Assembly: GCF_018617485.1 (NCBI RefSeq)
Contig: NZ_JACSKH010000001.1
Coordinates: 1,798,001-1,862,000, forward strand
Reading direction: 5' to 3'
Length of the DNA stretch: 64,000 bases
Source: Exiguobacterium sp. s124
GTDB lineage: Bacteria > Bacillota > Bacilli > Exiguobacteriales > Exiguobacteriaceae
A model generated the notes under the pieces. That model saw nothing but the letters and a program-made list of their open reading frames with translations. It did no database searches and had not been told where the DNA came from. Numbering within the stretch: the first letter of the stretch is position 1; each line of letters starts with the position of its first letter. The position numbers and the translations under genes were made by a program. Of this stretch, positions 37,687 through 47,439 are shown piece after piece.

Positions 37687-39000
37687 ATGAAACGATACGA
37701 TGTCATCATTGTCGGTAGCGGGTCTGCCGCTAGCCAAGCCGCCACGATTTTACGTGACGCCGGTAAAGAAATCGCCATCATTGAAAATTGGACGTTCGGA
37801 GGAACGTGCCCCCAACGCGGATGTGACCCGAAAAAAATGCTCGCCGAAGGTGCCGAGCTACTTGCCCGGACCGAGCGCATGCGCGAGCTCGGCGTCGAAG
37901 GAAGCCTGTCACTCGATTGGCAGGCCTTTAAAAAGCGGATTGATGAATATCGCTTCTCGATTCCCACGTCAAAAACACAACATTGGAACGAGATGAACAT
38001 TGATTTATATCAGGGAGAACCTCACTTTATCGATGAGGATTCCATTGTCATCGAAGGTCACGAGCTATCGGCCCCTCAATTTTTGATTGCGACCGGTCAA
38101 ACGCCACGCCCTCTTGATATCCCAGGTGGCGATCAGGCCATCACGAGCGATGACGTTTTCGACCTCGACGCGTTACCGGAATCGATTCACATCGTCGGTG
38201 CCGGCTATATCGCCTTTGAATTCGCCCATATCTTTCGACGTTTCGGAAGTGACGTGACACTCCTCATCCGTTCACAGGCACTAAAAGCATTCGACCCGAA
38301 CGTCGTCCATCGACTCGTCGAGGAATCGAAGCGCATCGGCATCAGCGTCCGATACGACGTCGAGCCGACACGAATCGATGGGAACGTCTTAACGTTATCA
38401 GATGACTCTACCCTTGAAGGAGTTGTCCTTAACGCTACCGGACGAATTCCAAGCGTCGAACGACTCCACCTCGATGCAGCCGGGGTCAAGTCAGACCGTC
38501 AAGGCATCCATGTGAACGAATACCTACAGACGAGTAACCCCGCTGTTTATGCCGCCGGAGATGTCGCGTACAGTCCAAATCCTGCCCTCACCCCGTTCGC
38601 CGGTCAGGAAGGACGCCTCGCTGCGTTGAACATGCTTCACGGAAACACTCGGGTACTCCCCGAACGCCCGGCGCCGACAATCGTCTATGCGACCCCACCG
38701 ATTGCCAAAGTCGGTCTCACCGTGGAAGAGGCTGAGGCAGAAGGAATCGACTTCGACGTGAAAGAGACGGACATGTCACACTTCCTCACCTATTCACGGA
38801 TCAATGACGCGACCGCCTATTCGAAAGTATTGTTGAGTGAGGAAGGTCACGTCATCGGGGCACATTTGATTGGACACCATGCCCCAGAACTCATCAATCT
38901 GTTCTCTTTCATTATACAGAACAAACTGTCGCATCAACACGTGAAGCACTTAGAAGTCGCCTATCCGACCGCTGCTTCTGACCTGACTTACCTGATCTAA
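37687..39000 (+). CDS. FAD/NAD(P)-dependent disulfide oxidoreductase-like enzyme
   Basis: 437 residues of the glutathione/mercuric reductase class. FAD site VIIVGSGSAASQA (6-18), redox pair Cys41 and Cys46 in GGTCPQRGCDPKK, NAD(P) site IHIVGAGYIAFEFA (about 168-181) and second FAD site AVYAAGDVAY are present. At the C-terminus, where dimer partners supply a His-Glu dyad (HPT..E), this protein reads VAYPTAAS, so both dyad residues are replaced. The substrate is therefore uncertain. RBS AGAGGAGG precedes the ATG. Single gene between uvrC (divergent) and the Mrp operon (convergent). Confidence 0.85.
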   Translation: MKRYDVIIVGSGSAASQAATILRDAGKEIAIIENWTFGGTCPQRGCDPKKMLAEGAELLARTERMRELGVEGSLSLDWQAFKKRIDEYRFSIPTSKTQHWNEMNIDLYQGEPHFIDEDSIVIEGHELSAPQFLIATGQTPRPLDIPGGDQAITSDDVFDLDALPESIHIVGAGYIAFEFAHIFRRFGSDVTLLIRSQALKAFDPNVVHRLVEESKRIGISVRYDVEPTRIDGNVLTLSDDSTLEGVVLNATGRIPSVERLHLDAAGVKSDRQGIHVNEYLQTSNPAVYAAGDVAYSPNPALTPFAGQEGRLAALNMLHGNTRVLPERPAPTIVYATPPIAKVGLTVEEAEAEGIDFDVKETDMSHFLTYSRINDATAYSKVLLSEEGHVIGAHLIGHHAPELINLFSFIIQNKLSHQHVKHLEVAYPTAASDLTYLI

Positions 39001-39003
39001 ACA

Positions 39004-39043
39004 AAAGACGGGATTCGCACCGAGGCGAATCCCGTCTTTCTTT
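39004..39043. terminator. Bidirectional terminator
   Basis: AAAGACGGGATTCGC and GCGAATCCCGTCTTT form a perfect 15-bp stem between the reductase and mrpG, both of which end here. Confidence 0.93.
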
Positions 39044-39402
39044 CATTCGATCCCTTTATCCTTGTCTTCTTTCAATGCGTCTTGTAACGACTTCTCCCAA
39101 AGCGGGACCCCTTTCGCGTGCGCCGCACGTGAAATGAGGTGACCGCCAACTGGAGCCGTCAAGAGGACGAAGAAGAGACCGAGCAAGAGTCTTGCGTCAA
39201 ATACACGTTCATCGACATAGACGTGAAGCACGGCCGCAAAGAGGACGAACATGACACCGAGTGTCGCGCTCTTCGAGGCTGCGTGTGTTCTCGAATAAAT
39301 ATCTGGGAGACGGATGAGACCGATCGCGGCGACGACGGTGAAGAAGACGCCGATGATCGTGAAGATGCCGGTAATGAGATCAAAGATCATTGTCGCGGTC
39401 AT
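39043..39402 (-). CDS. mrpG: Mrp Na+/H+ antiporter subunit G
   Basis: 119 residues with three membrane helices (about 5-28, 42-62 and 65-88) and the conserved IGLIRLPDIYSRTHAASKSA loop that defines MnhG/MrpG. It is the last gene of the mrp operon and overlaps mrpF by 23 bases. Mrp complexes exchange Na+ for H+ and are needed for alkali and salt tolerance. The charged tail is longer than the core needs (LKEDKDKGIE). Confidence 0.95.
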   Translation of the reverse strand: MTATMIFDLITGIFTIIGVFFTVVAAIGLIRLPDIYSRTHAASKSATLGVMFVLFAAVLHVYVDERVFDARLLLGLFFVLLTAPVGGHLISRAAHAKGVPLWEKSLQDALKEDKDKGIE

Positions 39403-39679
39403 GTTGAATAATCTCTCCCCTCTCTAAGAATTTCGAGAACGCTACCGTTCCGATGAACGCCAAAATACTGAGTAGCAAGATGACTTCAAAATACAACGTC
39501 GTATCGAGCAGGATCGACAGCAACGCGACGACCGAGATGAGCGCGATCCCGATTGAGTCGAGCGCGATGACTCGGTCAGCCGTCGTCGGTCCTTTGACGA
39601 CGCGATACAACATCATCAACATCGCAAGCAAGAGAATGGCGAGCGAGATGTAGATGAGAATGTCTAGTAAATCCATCAC
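39380..39679 (-). CDS. mrpF: Mrp Na+/H+ antiporter subunit F
   Basis: 99 residues, three helices (about 4-26, 38-58 and 62-82). The conserved core RVVKGPTTADRVIALDSIGI, with Asp in the second helix region, identifies MrpF. It overlaps mrpE by four bases and mrpG by 23. Confidence 0.95.
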   Translation of the reverse strand: MMDLLDILIYISLAILLLAMLMMLYRVVKGPTTADRVIALDSIGIALISVVALLSILLDTTLYFEVILLLSILAFIGTVAFSKFLERGEIIQHDRDNDL

Positions 39680-40161
39680 TCTGTCGCCTCCTTAATGCTT
39701 GATTCAAAGTTATCATAAATATCTTTTCGTAATGCTTCCTTATCCGGCATGTTGAGTGCGTGGATATAGAGCACGGAATTGTCTTTCGACACCTGAACGA
39801 CGAGCGTTCCCGGTGTGAGCGTGATCAGCATCGAGAGCAAGCTGACTTGCCATCCTTTGTCGAGGGACGTGTCGTACCGGAAGATTCCCGGTTGAATCTT
39901 CAACTTTGGACTGAGGACGAGACGTAACACCTCGAAGTTCGCGAGGAACAGTTCCCGGATGAAGATGAGGAGCAGTTTGAACAGACGCCAGACGCGTGTG
40001 AAGTAAAAACTGCCGCCACTAGATTTAAAGAATCGGCGCATCATGAACAAGATGAGCAATCCGAGTAAATACCCGACGAAGAATCCGCTCGATGTGAACG
40101 ATCCCGTGAGGAACATCCAGATGAACGCCAAGAAAAAGTTAATCAATAGTTGATAAGCCAT
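39676..40161 (-). CDS. mrpE: Mrp Na+/H+ antiporter subunit E
   Basis: 161 residues: N-terminal hydrophobic pair (about 5-40), a third helix near 62-80 (FKLLLIFIRELFLANFEVLR) and a soluble C-terminal domain with the family text SLLSMLITLTPGTLVVQVS. Follows mrpD by seven bases. Confidence 0.93.
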   Translation of the reverse strand: MAYQLLINFFLAFIWMFLTGSFTSSGFFVGYLLGLLILFMMRRFFKSSGGSFYFTRVWRLFKLLLIFIRELFLANFEVLRLVLSPKLKIQPGIFRYDTSLDKGWQVSLLSMLITLTPGTLVVQVSKDNSVLYIHALNMPDKEALRKDIYDNFESSIKEATE

Positions 40162-40168
40162 CTGTATT

Positions 40169-41653
40169 TCACTCCTTTATCACGGCATCGATATAGATTT
40201 CTGGATTGACGAGCGGCTCGATCGCTTGTGTGATATACGGATGGATGGCTTCTGCCCCGAATCCGTATGCGACCGCAATGATGAGCAACAAGAAGACCGG
40301 CACAATCAGACGTTTCGTATATGGTACGAGCGGTCCGTCATACTCGCGCTTCGCTTCTCCCCAGAATCCGTTCAAGAAGATCTTCATGACCGAATAGAGG
40401 ACGAACAGACTCGACAAGAGAACGAGGAGTGGTCCGAACAGCTCTCCTTCGTCCATCCCACCTGAGACGATCAATAACTTCCCGAAGAATCCACTGAGTG
40501 GTGGAATCCCTGCGAGCGAGAGCGCTGCGACGAAGAATGTCCATCCGAACAACGGGAAGCGGGTGATGAGTCCACCCATATCGCGTAGTTGACCTGATTT
40601 GGTGATCCCAATCATCATCCCGACGAGCATGAAGAGGACCGCCTTGATGATCATATCGTGAATCAAGTAGTAGAGCGACCCTTCAAGGGACGTCTGCGTG
40701 TTGACGGAGATCCCGTACAAAATGACCCCGACCGCAATCATGATGTTGTAGATGATGATCAGCTTCACATCGTTATAGGCGATGGCACCTGTCATCCCGA
40801 TGAAGATGGTGAGGACAGCGAGCACCATGAGGAACGTCTGTAAAAACTCACCGTTTCCGTCAAAGAGCAACGTGTACGTTCGTAAAATCGAGTAGACCCC
40901 TACTTTCGTCAAGAGTGCCCCGAACATCGCGAGAATCGGAGTCGGTGCGACCACATACGCTCCAGGGAGCCAGTAATGAAGTGGGACGAGCGCCCCTTTC
41001 ATCCCGAAGACGATGACGAACATCACACCGATGACGGTGATGACATCCGGGTTGTCGACGAGTGGGATTTTCATTGCCAAGTCCGCTAAGTTGAGGGTAC
41101 CTGTGACGCCATAAAGCAAGGCGACCGACATGACGAAGAGTGCCGAGGCGATGATGTTCACGAGCAAGTACTTGATGGACTCTCGCAACTGGACGCCACG
41201 TCCACCGAGTACAATCAATACGTATGAGGACATCAAGAAGACCTCGAAGAAAACGAACAAGTTGAAAATATCACCTGTCGTGAAGGCACCGTTCACCCCG
41301 ACGAGCATGAAGAGCATCGAGATGTACAAGTAGTTGCCTTCATATGAATCTGAGAAGTAGTGAACGGCGAACCACACGATGAAGAACGTGAGGAGAGTCG
41401 ACGTCGTCACAAGTAGGGCTGACAACATATCCGATACGAGTGTGATCCCGAACGGTGCTTGCCAGTTCCCGAGGTTGAGGGTTTGAATCCCCTCCGTGGA
41501 GACCGTGTGCACGAGAAAGAGTGACACGATCGCCGTCATGGCTAAAGCTCCAAGAGCCATCCCACGCTGCAGCTGGACCCGTTTTGGCATGAACATCATG
41601 ATGATGGCCGCAAGCGCAGGAATGACGATTGGAAAGACCGGTAAGTTAATCAT
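40169..41653 (-). CDS. mrpD: Mrp Na+/H+ antiporter subunit D
   Basis: 494 residues, about 14 helices, homologous to the proton-pumping NuoL/M/N subunits of complex I. Conserved features include LMSSYVLIVLGG, the Lys in KGALVPLHYWLPGAYVVAPT, and IYNIMIAVGVILYG. It forms one of the two antiporter-like channels of the complex with MrpA. Overlaps mrpC by eight bases. Confidence 0.96.
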   Translation of the reverse strand: MINLPVFPIVIPALAAIIMMFMPKRVQLQRGMALGALAMTAIVSLFLVHTVSTEGIQTLNLGNWQAPFGITLVSDMLSALLVTTSTLLTFFIVWFAVHYFSDSYEGNYLYISMLFMLVGVNGAFTTGDIFNLFVFFEVFLMSSYVLIVLGGRGVQLRESIKYLLVNIIASALFVMSVALLYGVTGTLNLADLAMKIPLVDNPDVITVIGVMFVIVFGMKGALVPLHYWLPGAYVVAPTPILAMFGALLTKVGVYSILRTYTLLFDGNGEFLQTFLMVLAVLTIFIGMTGAIAYNDVKLIIIYNIMIAVGVILYGISVNTQTSLEGSLYYLIHDMIIKAVLFMLVGMMIGITKSGQLRDMGGLITRFPLFGWTFFVAALSLAGIPPLSGFFGKLLIVSGGMDEGELFGPLLVLLSSLFVLYSVMKIFLNGFWGEAKREYDGPLVPYTKRLIVPVFLLLIIAVAYGFGAEAIHPYITQAIEPLVNPEIYIDAVIKE

Positions 41654-41987
41654 ACGATTCTGTTCCTTTCATTTCTTCCATATTGTCCGTGCTGAGCTCC
41701 TGATACGTGCGGTAGGCAAGTACGAGGAAGAACGCCGTCACCCCGAAACTGATGACGATTGCCGTCAAGACGAGCGCTTGCGGTAACGGGTCTGTGAATT
41801 CAGTCACACCGTCGACGAGGACAGGGGCTGCCCCTGTCTTCAAACCTGCTGTCGTCAAGACAAGAAGGTGTGCCGCGTGACTGAACAAGGCTGTGCCAAT
41901 GATGATGCGTAACAAACTTCTTGAGAGAACAAGATAGACGGCACACATCGTCAGGACACCGATGATGATGCTAACGAAGATTTCCAT
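41646..41987 (-). CDS. mrpC: Mrp Na+/H+ antiporter subunit C
   Basis: 113 residues, NuoK-like with three helices. The segment GTALFSHAAHLLVLTTAG and DPLPQALVLTAIVISFGVTA are typical of MnhC/MrpC. Its start shares one base with the mrpB stop (TAATG). Confidence 0.96.
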   Translation of the reverse strand: MEIFVSIIIGVLTMCAVYLVLSRSLLRIIIGTALFSHAAHLLVLTTAGLKTGAAPVLVDGVTEFTDPLPQALVLTAIVISFGVTAFFLVLAYRTYQELSTDNMEEMKGTESYD

Positions 41988-42424
41988 TATTCACTCTCTC
42001 CAATCGTTTGTATAATCGTCAAGGTGATTCCGATGACTACGAGATAAACCCCTAAGTCGAACGCAATCGCCGTGTGAAGCGTCTGTTCGCCGAGAAGTGG
42101 TAAATCAAACTTCCCGTAAGCATGCGTCAAAAACGGACGGCCCAAGAATACCGAGTGAAGACCTGTTAAAAGTGCGATCAATAATCCCGTCGCCGTCATG
42201 AGACGGTAGTCGATCGGGAGAACGTTCGCGAGCGTCTTCGAATCAAATGCGAGTAGCAACAAGACGAGCGCCGCGGATGTCATCAATCCACCGATGAATC
42301 CTCCACCTGGTGAATAGTGACCGGCAAAGAACAAATCGATCGAGAAGATGACGATGATGAAGAAAATGATAATCGCGGCCGTCTGCAAAATGACGTCATT
42401 GACGCGTTTGCTGTTTTGCTTCAT
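41987..42424 (-). CDS. mrpB: Mrp Na+/H+ antiporter subunit B
   Basis: 145 residues from MKQNSKRVNDVILQTAAIII, four helices, with the conserved GHYSPGGGFIGGLMTSAALV segment. AAAGGAG nine bases before the ATG at 42424 decides the start over a GTG six bases upstream. It overlaps mrpA by 29 bases. Confidence 0.95.
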   Translation of the reverse strand: MKQNSKRVNDVILQTAAIIIFFIIVIFSIDLFFAGHYSPGGGFIGGLMTSAALVLLLLAFDSKTLANVLPIDYRLMTATGLLIALLTGLHSVFLGRPFLTHAYGKFDLPLLGEQTLHTAIAFDLGVYLVVIGITLTIIQTIGESE

Positions 42425-44837
42425 GTTCACCTTCTCCTTTCGTACGTCGTGTTGTTCTAAATTTAATCATCGTGTAGATCCCGAAAGCCGCAATTCCAAG
42501 AACGACGATTTCAAACAAAGTATCAAATCCACGGAAATCGACGAGGACGACGTTAACCATGTTTTTCCCTGCTGCAAGCTCATACACGTTCTCTTTGTAA
42601 TACTCCGAGATCGAGGTGAGCGATTTGTTCGTGAGCGCCATGAAGCTGAGTAGCGTCACGGTCGTCCCGACGAGAACGGCCACGATGGCATTCCCGACTT
42701 TGAAACGCATGCGTACTTCCTTCTTGCTGATGTCCGGCATGTGGTAGAACACGAGCAAGAACAAGGCGACCGATACCGTCTCGATGACGAGTTGGGTCAA
42801 TGCCAAGTCAGGTGCACCGAAGAAGACGAAGAACAATGCCACGCCATATCCGACGACCCCGAGTAGGATGATGGACGGGAGACGCGATTTCATAAAGAGA
42901 ATCGCGAGCGCACCGAGCATGACGACGGCACCAAGCACATATTCATATGGTGCGATCTCTGCCAAGTTCTCGAACGAGAATTGGTACATGTCGAACCACC
43001 AGATGCTAAAGAGCATCATGCCTGAGAGGAAGACGAAAATATAGATTAAATACGACCGGATGAATCCAGTCATGTAATTGTCTTTGAAGCGATATGCTGC
43101 TTTATTTGACCAGACGAGCGTACCATCGTACATCCCGTTGAGTGTCAAACGATGCGGGATCCGATTGTAGATCCCCATCCATTTGCCCATTTGCCAGAAC
43201 AACAGCGAACCGAGGAGAACGACCCCGATTGTCATGAAGAGCTCTGGCGTCAAACCGTGCCAGAAGTAAATGTGGACATCTACCTCTTGCCCTTGTGCGA
43301 CGAGTGTCGGGTAGATCGACTCGACCGCCGGTTTGATGAGCGAGTTCGACAATACGTTCGGGAAGAACCCGAGACCGACAACGAGAAGCGCGAGGATGGC
43401 TGGTGAAATCAACATGCCGATTGGCGCCTCATGCGGTTTCTTCGGCAATTGATCGAACTTCGCCTTGCCCATGAATGTCCGTGTGAACAGCATGATGCTG
43501 TAGATGAACGTGAACACACTTCCAACGAACGCAATGACCGGGAGTAAGATCCCAATCGTATCGAGCGCGAAGAAATCGGCCGAGAACACTTTCGTCGTCG
43601 CCTTCAAGAACATCTCTTTACTCAAGAAACCGTTAAATGGCGGTAGACCTGCCATCGAGAGCGAACCGATGACGGCAATCGTGAACGTGATTGGCATGAC
43701 AGTCATCAGACCGCCAAGCTTACGAATGTCACGTGTGCCCGTCTCATGGTCGACAATCCCGGCCATCATGAAGAGCGAGCCTTTGAACGTTGCGTGGTTA
43801 ATCAAATGGAAAATCGCTGCAATCGTCGCGACCATAAAGATGTTGTCATCCATTCCGTCATAGTGGAGCGCAGCCGCACCGAGACCGAGGAGTGACATAA
43901 TCAACCCGAGCTGACTGACTGTCGAGAACGCCAGGATTCCCTTCAGGTCGGTCTGCTTCACGGCATTGAACGAGCCCCAGAACATCGTGAACATCCCGAC
44001 TCCGGCAATCGTCCATAGCCATACCGATGACTCTTGGAATACCGGGCTCATACGGGCCACGAGGTAGAGACCCGCCTTGACCATCGTTGCCGAGTGGAGG
44101 TACGCACTGACCGGAGTCGGTGCCTCCATCGCGTCAGGCAACCAGATGTGGAACGGGAACTGCGCCGACTTCGTGAACGCCCCGAGCAAGATGAGAATCA
44201 TCGCGACGAGGAAGAATGGACTCTCAGCGATAACGTCAGAGTTTGCGATCATATCGCGAATACTGTACGAACCAATCATCGACTCGAGTAAGACAATCCC
44301 CCCGAGCATCGACAATCCACCGAATACGGTGAGAAGCATCGACTTCTGTGCGCCGTAGCGTGAGCGTTCTTTCTCATACCAGTAACCAATCAACAGGAAT
44401 GATGAAATCGATGTGAGCTCCCAGAACATATACATGACAATCATGTTGTCCGAGAGAACGACCCCGAGCATCGCACTCATGAACATCAAGAGATACACGT
44501 AGAAATGCCCGAGTGACTCTTTGTCCTTATTCAAATAGTAAATGGAATATAGGACAACGAGTGCGCCGATCCCCGTGATGAGGAGGGCGAACAATAGACT
44601 GAGTCCGTCGACGTATGCCGTGAAATTGATCCCGAGGGACGGCATCCACGCAATCGTCTCTGTCACGACGTCCCCTGCACTCGTGATCGGAATGAATCCG
44701 GCGAAGTAGGTGACGAGCACGACCGGTACGATCAGGACGAACCAACCTGTATGAATTTGTTTCATCCCCCGAAACAAGAACGGGATGAACGGTGCCGCGA
44801 GGAGCGGCAACAAAATAGCTAAATGTAACAGCGACAA
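42396..44837 (-). CDS. mrpA: Mrp Na+/H+ antiporter subunit A
   Basis: 813 residues with about 20 helices. The N-terminal two thirds are NuoL-like (MFWELTSISSFLLIGYWYEK, KSAQFPFHIWLPDAMEAPTP, LAFSTVSQLGLIMSLLGLG). The C-terminal third holds the MbhD/MbhE-like helices (FFGAPDLALTQLVIETVSVA, TLFEIVVLGIAAFGIYT). I start at TTG 44837 (MSLLHLAILLPLLAAPF), seven bases after GGAGG; the ATG further upstream gives an improbable leader. First gene of the mrpABCDEFG operon. Confidence 0.95.
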   Translation of the reverse strand: MSLLHLAILLPLLAAPFIPFLFRGMKQIHTGWFVLIVPVVLVTYFAGFIPITSAGDVVTETIAWMPSLGINFTAYVDGLSLLFALLITGIGALVVLYSIYYLNKDKESLGHFYVYLLMFMSAMLGVVLSDNMIVMYMFWELTSISSFLLIGYWYEKERSRYGAQKSMLLTVFGGLSMLGGIVLLESMIGSYSIRDMIANSDVIAESPFFLVAMILILLGAFTKSAQFPFHIWLPDAMEAPTPVSAYLHSATMVKAGLYLVARMSPVFQESSVWLWTIAGVGMFTMFWGSFNAVKQTDLKGILAFSTVSQLGLIMSLLGLGAAALHYDGMDDNIFMVATIAAIFHLINHATFKGSLFMMAGIVDHETGTRDIRKLGGLMTVMPITFTIAVIGSLSMAGLPPFNGFLSKEMFLKATTKVFSADFFALDTIGILLPVIAFVGSVFTFIYSIMLFTRTFMGKAKFDQLPKKPHEAPIGMLISPAILALLVVGLGFFPNVLSNSLIKPAVESIYPTLVAQGQEVDVHIYFWHGLTPELFMTIGVVLLGSLLFWQMGKWMGIYNRIPHRLTLNGMYDGTLVWSNKAAYRFKDNYMTGFIRSYLIYIFVFLSGMMLFSIWWFDMYQFSFENLAEIAPYEYVLGAVVMLGALAILFMKSRLPSIILLGVVGYGVALFFVFFGAPDLALTQLVIETVSVALFLLVFYHMPDISKKEVRMRFKVGNAIVAVLVGTTVTLLSFMALTNKSLTSISEYYKENVYELAAGKNMVNVVLVDFRGFDTLFEIVVLGIAAFGIYTMIKFRTTRRTKGEGEHEAKQQTRQ

Positions 44838-45148
44838 GAAAATTCCTCCTTCGAACAGAGTCGTACAATGGATTGAGCCGTAAAGTAAGGTCACTTGACT
44901 CCATCATGTCTTCCTCATGAGTATAGCGTAAATTTTCAGTCTGTTTCCATGATAAAAGCTTCCAGCTCGAGCGCCCCCTCGTTAAAATTCCGAATCTTTT
45001 AAATATGAAGGAAGCCGACGGAAATTCTTCAAAAAAAATTTTGAAATCAGACGATATGTATCGGATTTTTACGTACTTGAGGGTGTGCGGAATAACTTAA
45101 CCTATTCCCTACTTGCCTGTCCTTTTCCTTCTTTTCCGGTCGACAAAA
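44838..45148. other. Intergenic region upstream of mrpA
   Basis: About 310 AT-rich bases with no convincing gene. On the minus strand a TATACT at 44925-44920 is the best mrp -10, with a poor -35 (GGAAAC). A GAGGAAG sequence and short hairpins (TTCAAAATTTTTTTTGAA) are present. I see no known riboswitch. Confidence 0.4.
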
Positions 45149-45178
45149 CAAAAAAGCAGCCGATACAGGTCGGCTGCT
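45149..45178 (-). terminator. Terminator of trxA
   Basis: Minus-strand AGCAGCCGA / TCGGCTGCT stem with a 6-base loop, followed by TTTTTTG. Confidence 0.92.
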
Positions 45179-45184
45179 ACGCAA

Positions 45185-45499
45185 TTATTGTGCTGTTGCG
45201 ATAAACTCTTTCAATGCTTCTTTTGGTTGGAAGCCCATTGTTTTAGAAACAGGCTCGCCATCTTTGAACATCATGAGTGTCGGGATGCTTTGGATTTGGA
45301 AAGCACCTGCGACTTCAGGGTTTTCGTCAACGTCGAGTTTCACGATTTGGACTTGGTCGCCCATTTCTTGATCGAGTTCTTCGAGAACTGGCGCGATCAT
45401 GCGACATGGTCCACACCAAGTTGCCCAGAAATCAACGAGGACTACGCCCTCTTTTACATCTTGTTCAAACGATTGAGTCGTTGCGTGTTTAATAGCCAT
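45185..45499 (-). CDS. trxA: Thioredoxin
   Basis: 104 residues from [20 protein letters not shown]. The active site WCGPC (Cys29, Cys32) in [15 protein letters not shown] and the cis-Pro loop [11 protein letters not shown] are present. It reduces protein disulfides in the cytosol. ATG at 45499 follows GGGGAGG; the 20-codon longer frame is leader. It follows etfA by 107 bases that contain a TATACT box, so it may also have its own promoter. Confidence 0.97.
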   Translation of the reverse strand: MAIKHATTQSFEQDVKEGVVLVDFWATWCGPCRMIAPVLEELDQEMGDQVQIVKLDVDENPEVAGAFQIQSIPTLMMFKDGEPVSKTMGFQPKEALKEFIATAQ

Positions 45500-45606
45500 T
45501 TGTAAAAACCTCCCCAATAAGATGAGAGAGCCCTGATACAGAACTCTCATGCAATTCATGTTCAGAGTATACCACGGAGGGTAACAACCCCAAAACGTTT
45601 TGCTTA

Positions 45607-46572
45607 TTAGCTATTGACGAGGTGCTTGCGGAACTCTTCTGTCAACATCGGAACGACATCGAACAAATCGCCGACGATGCCATAATCCGCCACGCTGAAG
45701 ATGTTCGCTTCTGGATCTTTGTTGATGGCGACGATGACCTTCGCGTTACTCATCCCTGCCAAGTGTTGAATCGCTCCAGAAATCCCGCATGCGATATAGA
45801 GGTCTGGTGTGACGACTTTACCGGTCTGTCCGATTTGAAGCGCATAGTCGCAATAGTCGGCGTCACATGCTCCACGTGAAGCACCGACCGCTCCTCCGAG
45901 AAGCTCTGCTAACTCTTCAAGTGGTTTGAAACCGTCTTCGCTCTTGACGCCACGTCCACCTGCGACGATGACTTTCGCCTCCGCCAAGTCGACTTTCCCA
46001 GTCGCCTTCCGAACGACTTCTTTGACGATCATCGCAAGGTCTTTCAATTCGACCGCTGGTGTTTCAACCGATACGCTCGCACCAGCTTGACGTGCAAGTG
46101 CGTCGATGTTGTTCGGACGGATCGTGAAGAACATGACAGAGTCTTTGAACTTCACTTTCTCGAACGCCTTCCCTGAGTAGATCGGACGAACGAATTCAGC
46201 GTCACGGCCAGTCCCTTCGATTGAGACGACGTCACTGATGAGTCCGGCATCGAGACGTGCCGCGAGTTTCGGTGCGATGTCTTTCCCGAGAGCTGTGTGC
46301 CCGAGAACGATCATGTCTGGACTTTCTTGCTCGATCAACTGACGGAGCACTTGCCCGTATCCGTCTGGCGTATAGTGTTTGAGGCGATCGTCTTCAACAA
46401 CGAGAACGCGGCTTGCGCCATACTCCCCGAGTTCTTGCGCGAGTGATTGCACGTGATCCCCAATCACAACTGCCGTCACATCGTCTGTCAATTGCTTCGC
46501 CGCAGCGATGGCTTCGAATGATACGTTACGTAACGCGCCTTCACGCGCTTCTGCGAGTACTAAAGCTTTCAT
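45607..46572 (-). CDS. etfA: Electron transfer flavoprotein, alpha subunit
   Basis: 321 residues. ETF takes electrons from acyl-CoA dehydrogenases. The C-terminal FAD domain has [45 protein letters not shown] and [13 protein letters not shown]. It starts 14 bases after etfB. The cluster is shared with fadR and lcfA, so it belongs to fatty-acid degradation. Confidence 0.97.
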   Translation of the reverse strand: MKALVLAEAREGALRNVSFEAIAAAKQLTDDVTAVVIGDHVQSLAQELGEYGASRVLVVEDDRLKHYTPDGYGQVLRQLIEQESPDMIVLGHTALGKDIAPKLAARLDAGLISDVVSIEGTGRDAEFVRPIYSGKAFEKVKFKDSVMFFTIRPNNIDALARQAGASVSVETPAVELKDLAMIVKEVVRKATGKVDLAEAKVIVAGGRGVKSEDGFKPLEELAELLGGAVGASRGACDADYCDYALQIGQTGKVVTPDLYIACGISGAIQHLAGMSNAKVIVAINKDPEANIFSVADYGIVGDLFDVVPMLTEEFRKHLVNS

Positions 46573-46586
46573 CTATGATCTCCCCC

Positions 46587-47360
46587 TTAAATGACTTTCG
46601 CTTCCGTGCGAAGAAGTTGTACGAGCTCGCTCACTTGTGTCGACATGTCGCCTTCAAGGATACGCCCTGCTTTCTTCTCTTCTGGCAAGAATCGTTCGAT
46701 CGTCTCGATTTTCGCTTCGATTTCATCTTCATCGAGGTCGATGTCCATGAGTTCGAGTTCTTCGAGTGGTTTCTTCTTCGCTTTCATGATGCCTGGCAAG
46801 CTTGGGTAACGTGGCTCGTTCAACCCTTGCTGCGCCGTCACGAGAAGCGGGAGTGAGACTTCGATGACTTCCGTGTCCCCTTCAACGTCACGTGTGACCG
46901 TAGCCGTCGTGCCATCGATTTCAAGAGCTGTGATCGTCGTGACGTAGTTCATGTCGAGAAGTTCTGCGACACGTGGCGCGACTTGTCCGCTACCACCGTC
47001 GATCGCAACGTTCCCTGCGAAGATAAGGTCTGCGTCTTGTTCTTTCAAATATGTTGCGAGCACTTTTGAAATCGTGACGTGGTCCGCATCCTCCACATCG
47101 TCCTCGATCGAGATACGAACGGCTTTGTCCGCTCCCATCGCAAGCGCTGTACGCAATTCTTTATCCGCGTCTTCTGGTCCTACCGTGACAACCGTGACCT
47201 CTCCCCCGAGTGCGTCGCGTTTTTGAATCGCTTCTTCGACCGCATATTCGTCATACGGGTTGATGATGAACTCAGCGCCGTCTTCTTGAATTTCCCCATT
47301 CTCGAGCTGAATCGCTTCCTCAGTATCAAACGTACGTTTCAGCAAAACAAAAATATTCAT
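46587..47360 (-). CDS. etfB: Electron transfer flavoprotein, beta subunit
   Basis: 257 residues from MNIFVLLKRTFDTEEAIQLE. AMP-binding region with VTVGPEDADKELRTALAMGADKAV-like text, GNVAIDGGSGQVAPRVAELL and the recognition loop PRYPSLPGIMKAKKKP. Start at ATG 47360 behind GGGGG. A FadR-like palindrome lies about 40 bases upstream, so it may be transcribed and controlled separately from fadR. Confidence 0.97.
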   Translation of the reverse strand: MNIFVLLKRTFDTEEAIQLENGEIQEDGAEFIINPYDEYAVEEAIQKRDALGGEVTVVTVGPEDADKELRTALAMGADKAVRISIEDDVEDADHVTISKVLATYLKEQDADLIFAGNVAIDGGSGQVAPRVAELLDMNYVTTITALEIDGTTATVTRDVEGDTEVIEVSLPLLVTAQQGLNEPRYPSLPGIMKAKKKPLEELELMDIDLDEDEIEAKIETIERFLPEEKKAGRILEGDMSTQVSELVQLLRTEAKVI

Positions 47361-47397
47361 GGTTGATCCCCCTTTAGTCAATTCTTCCCATCATTCA

Positions 47398-47411
47398 TGA
47401 ATCAGCATTCA
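47398..47411. promoter_or_regulatory. FadR-like operator upstream of etfB
   Basis: TGAATCAGCATTCA: arms TGAAT and ATTCA with four bases between. It matches the core of the Bacillus FadR site TGAATGAATANTCATTCA apart from the centre. Located between fadR and etfB. Confidence 0.5.
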
Positions 47412-47439
47412 TTTTTTGAGCTAGTGATAGGGCTCACTG

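Noticed and set aside
44527-44907. A 126-residue minus-strand frame over the mrpA start
   Set aside because: It is out of frame with mrpA, Arg-rich and without motifs.
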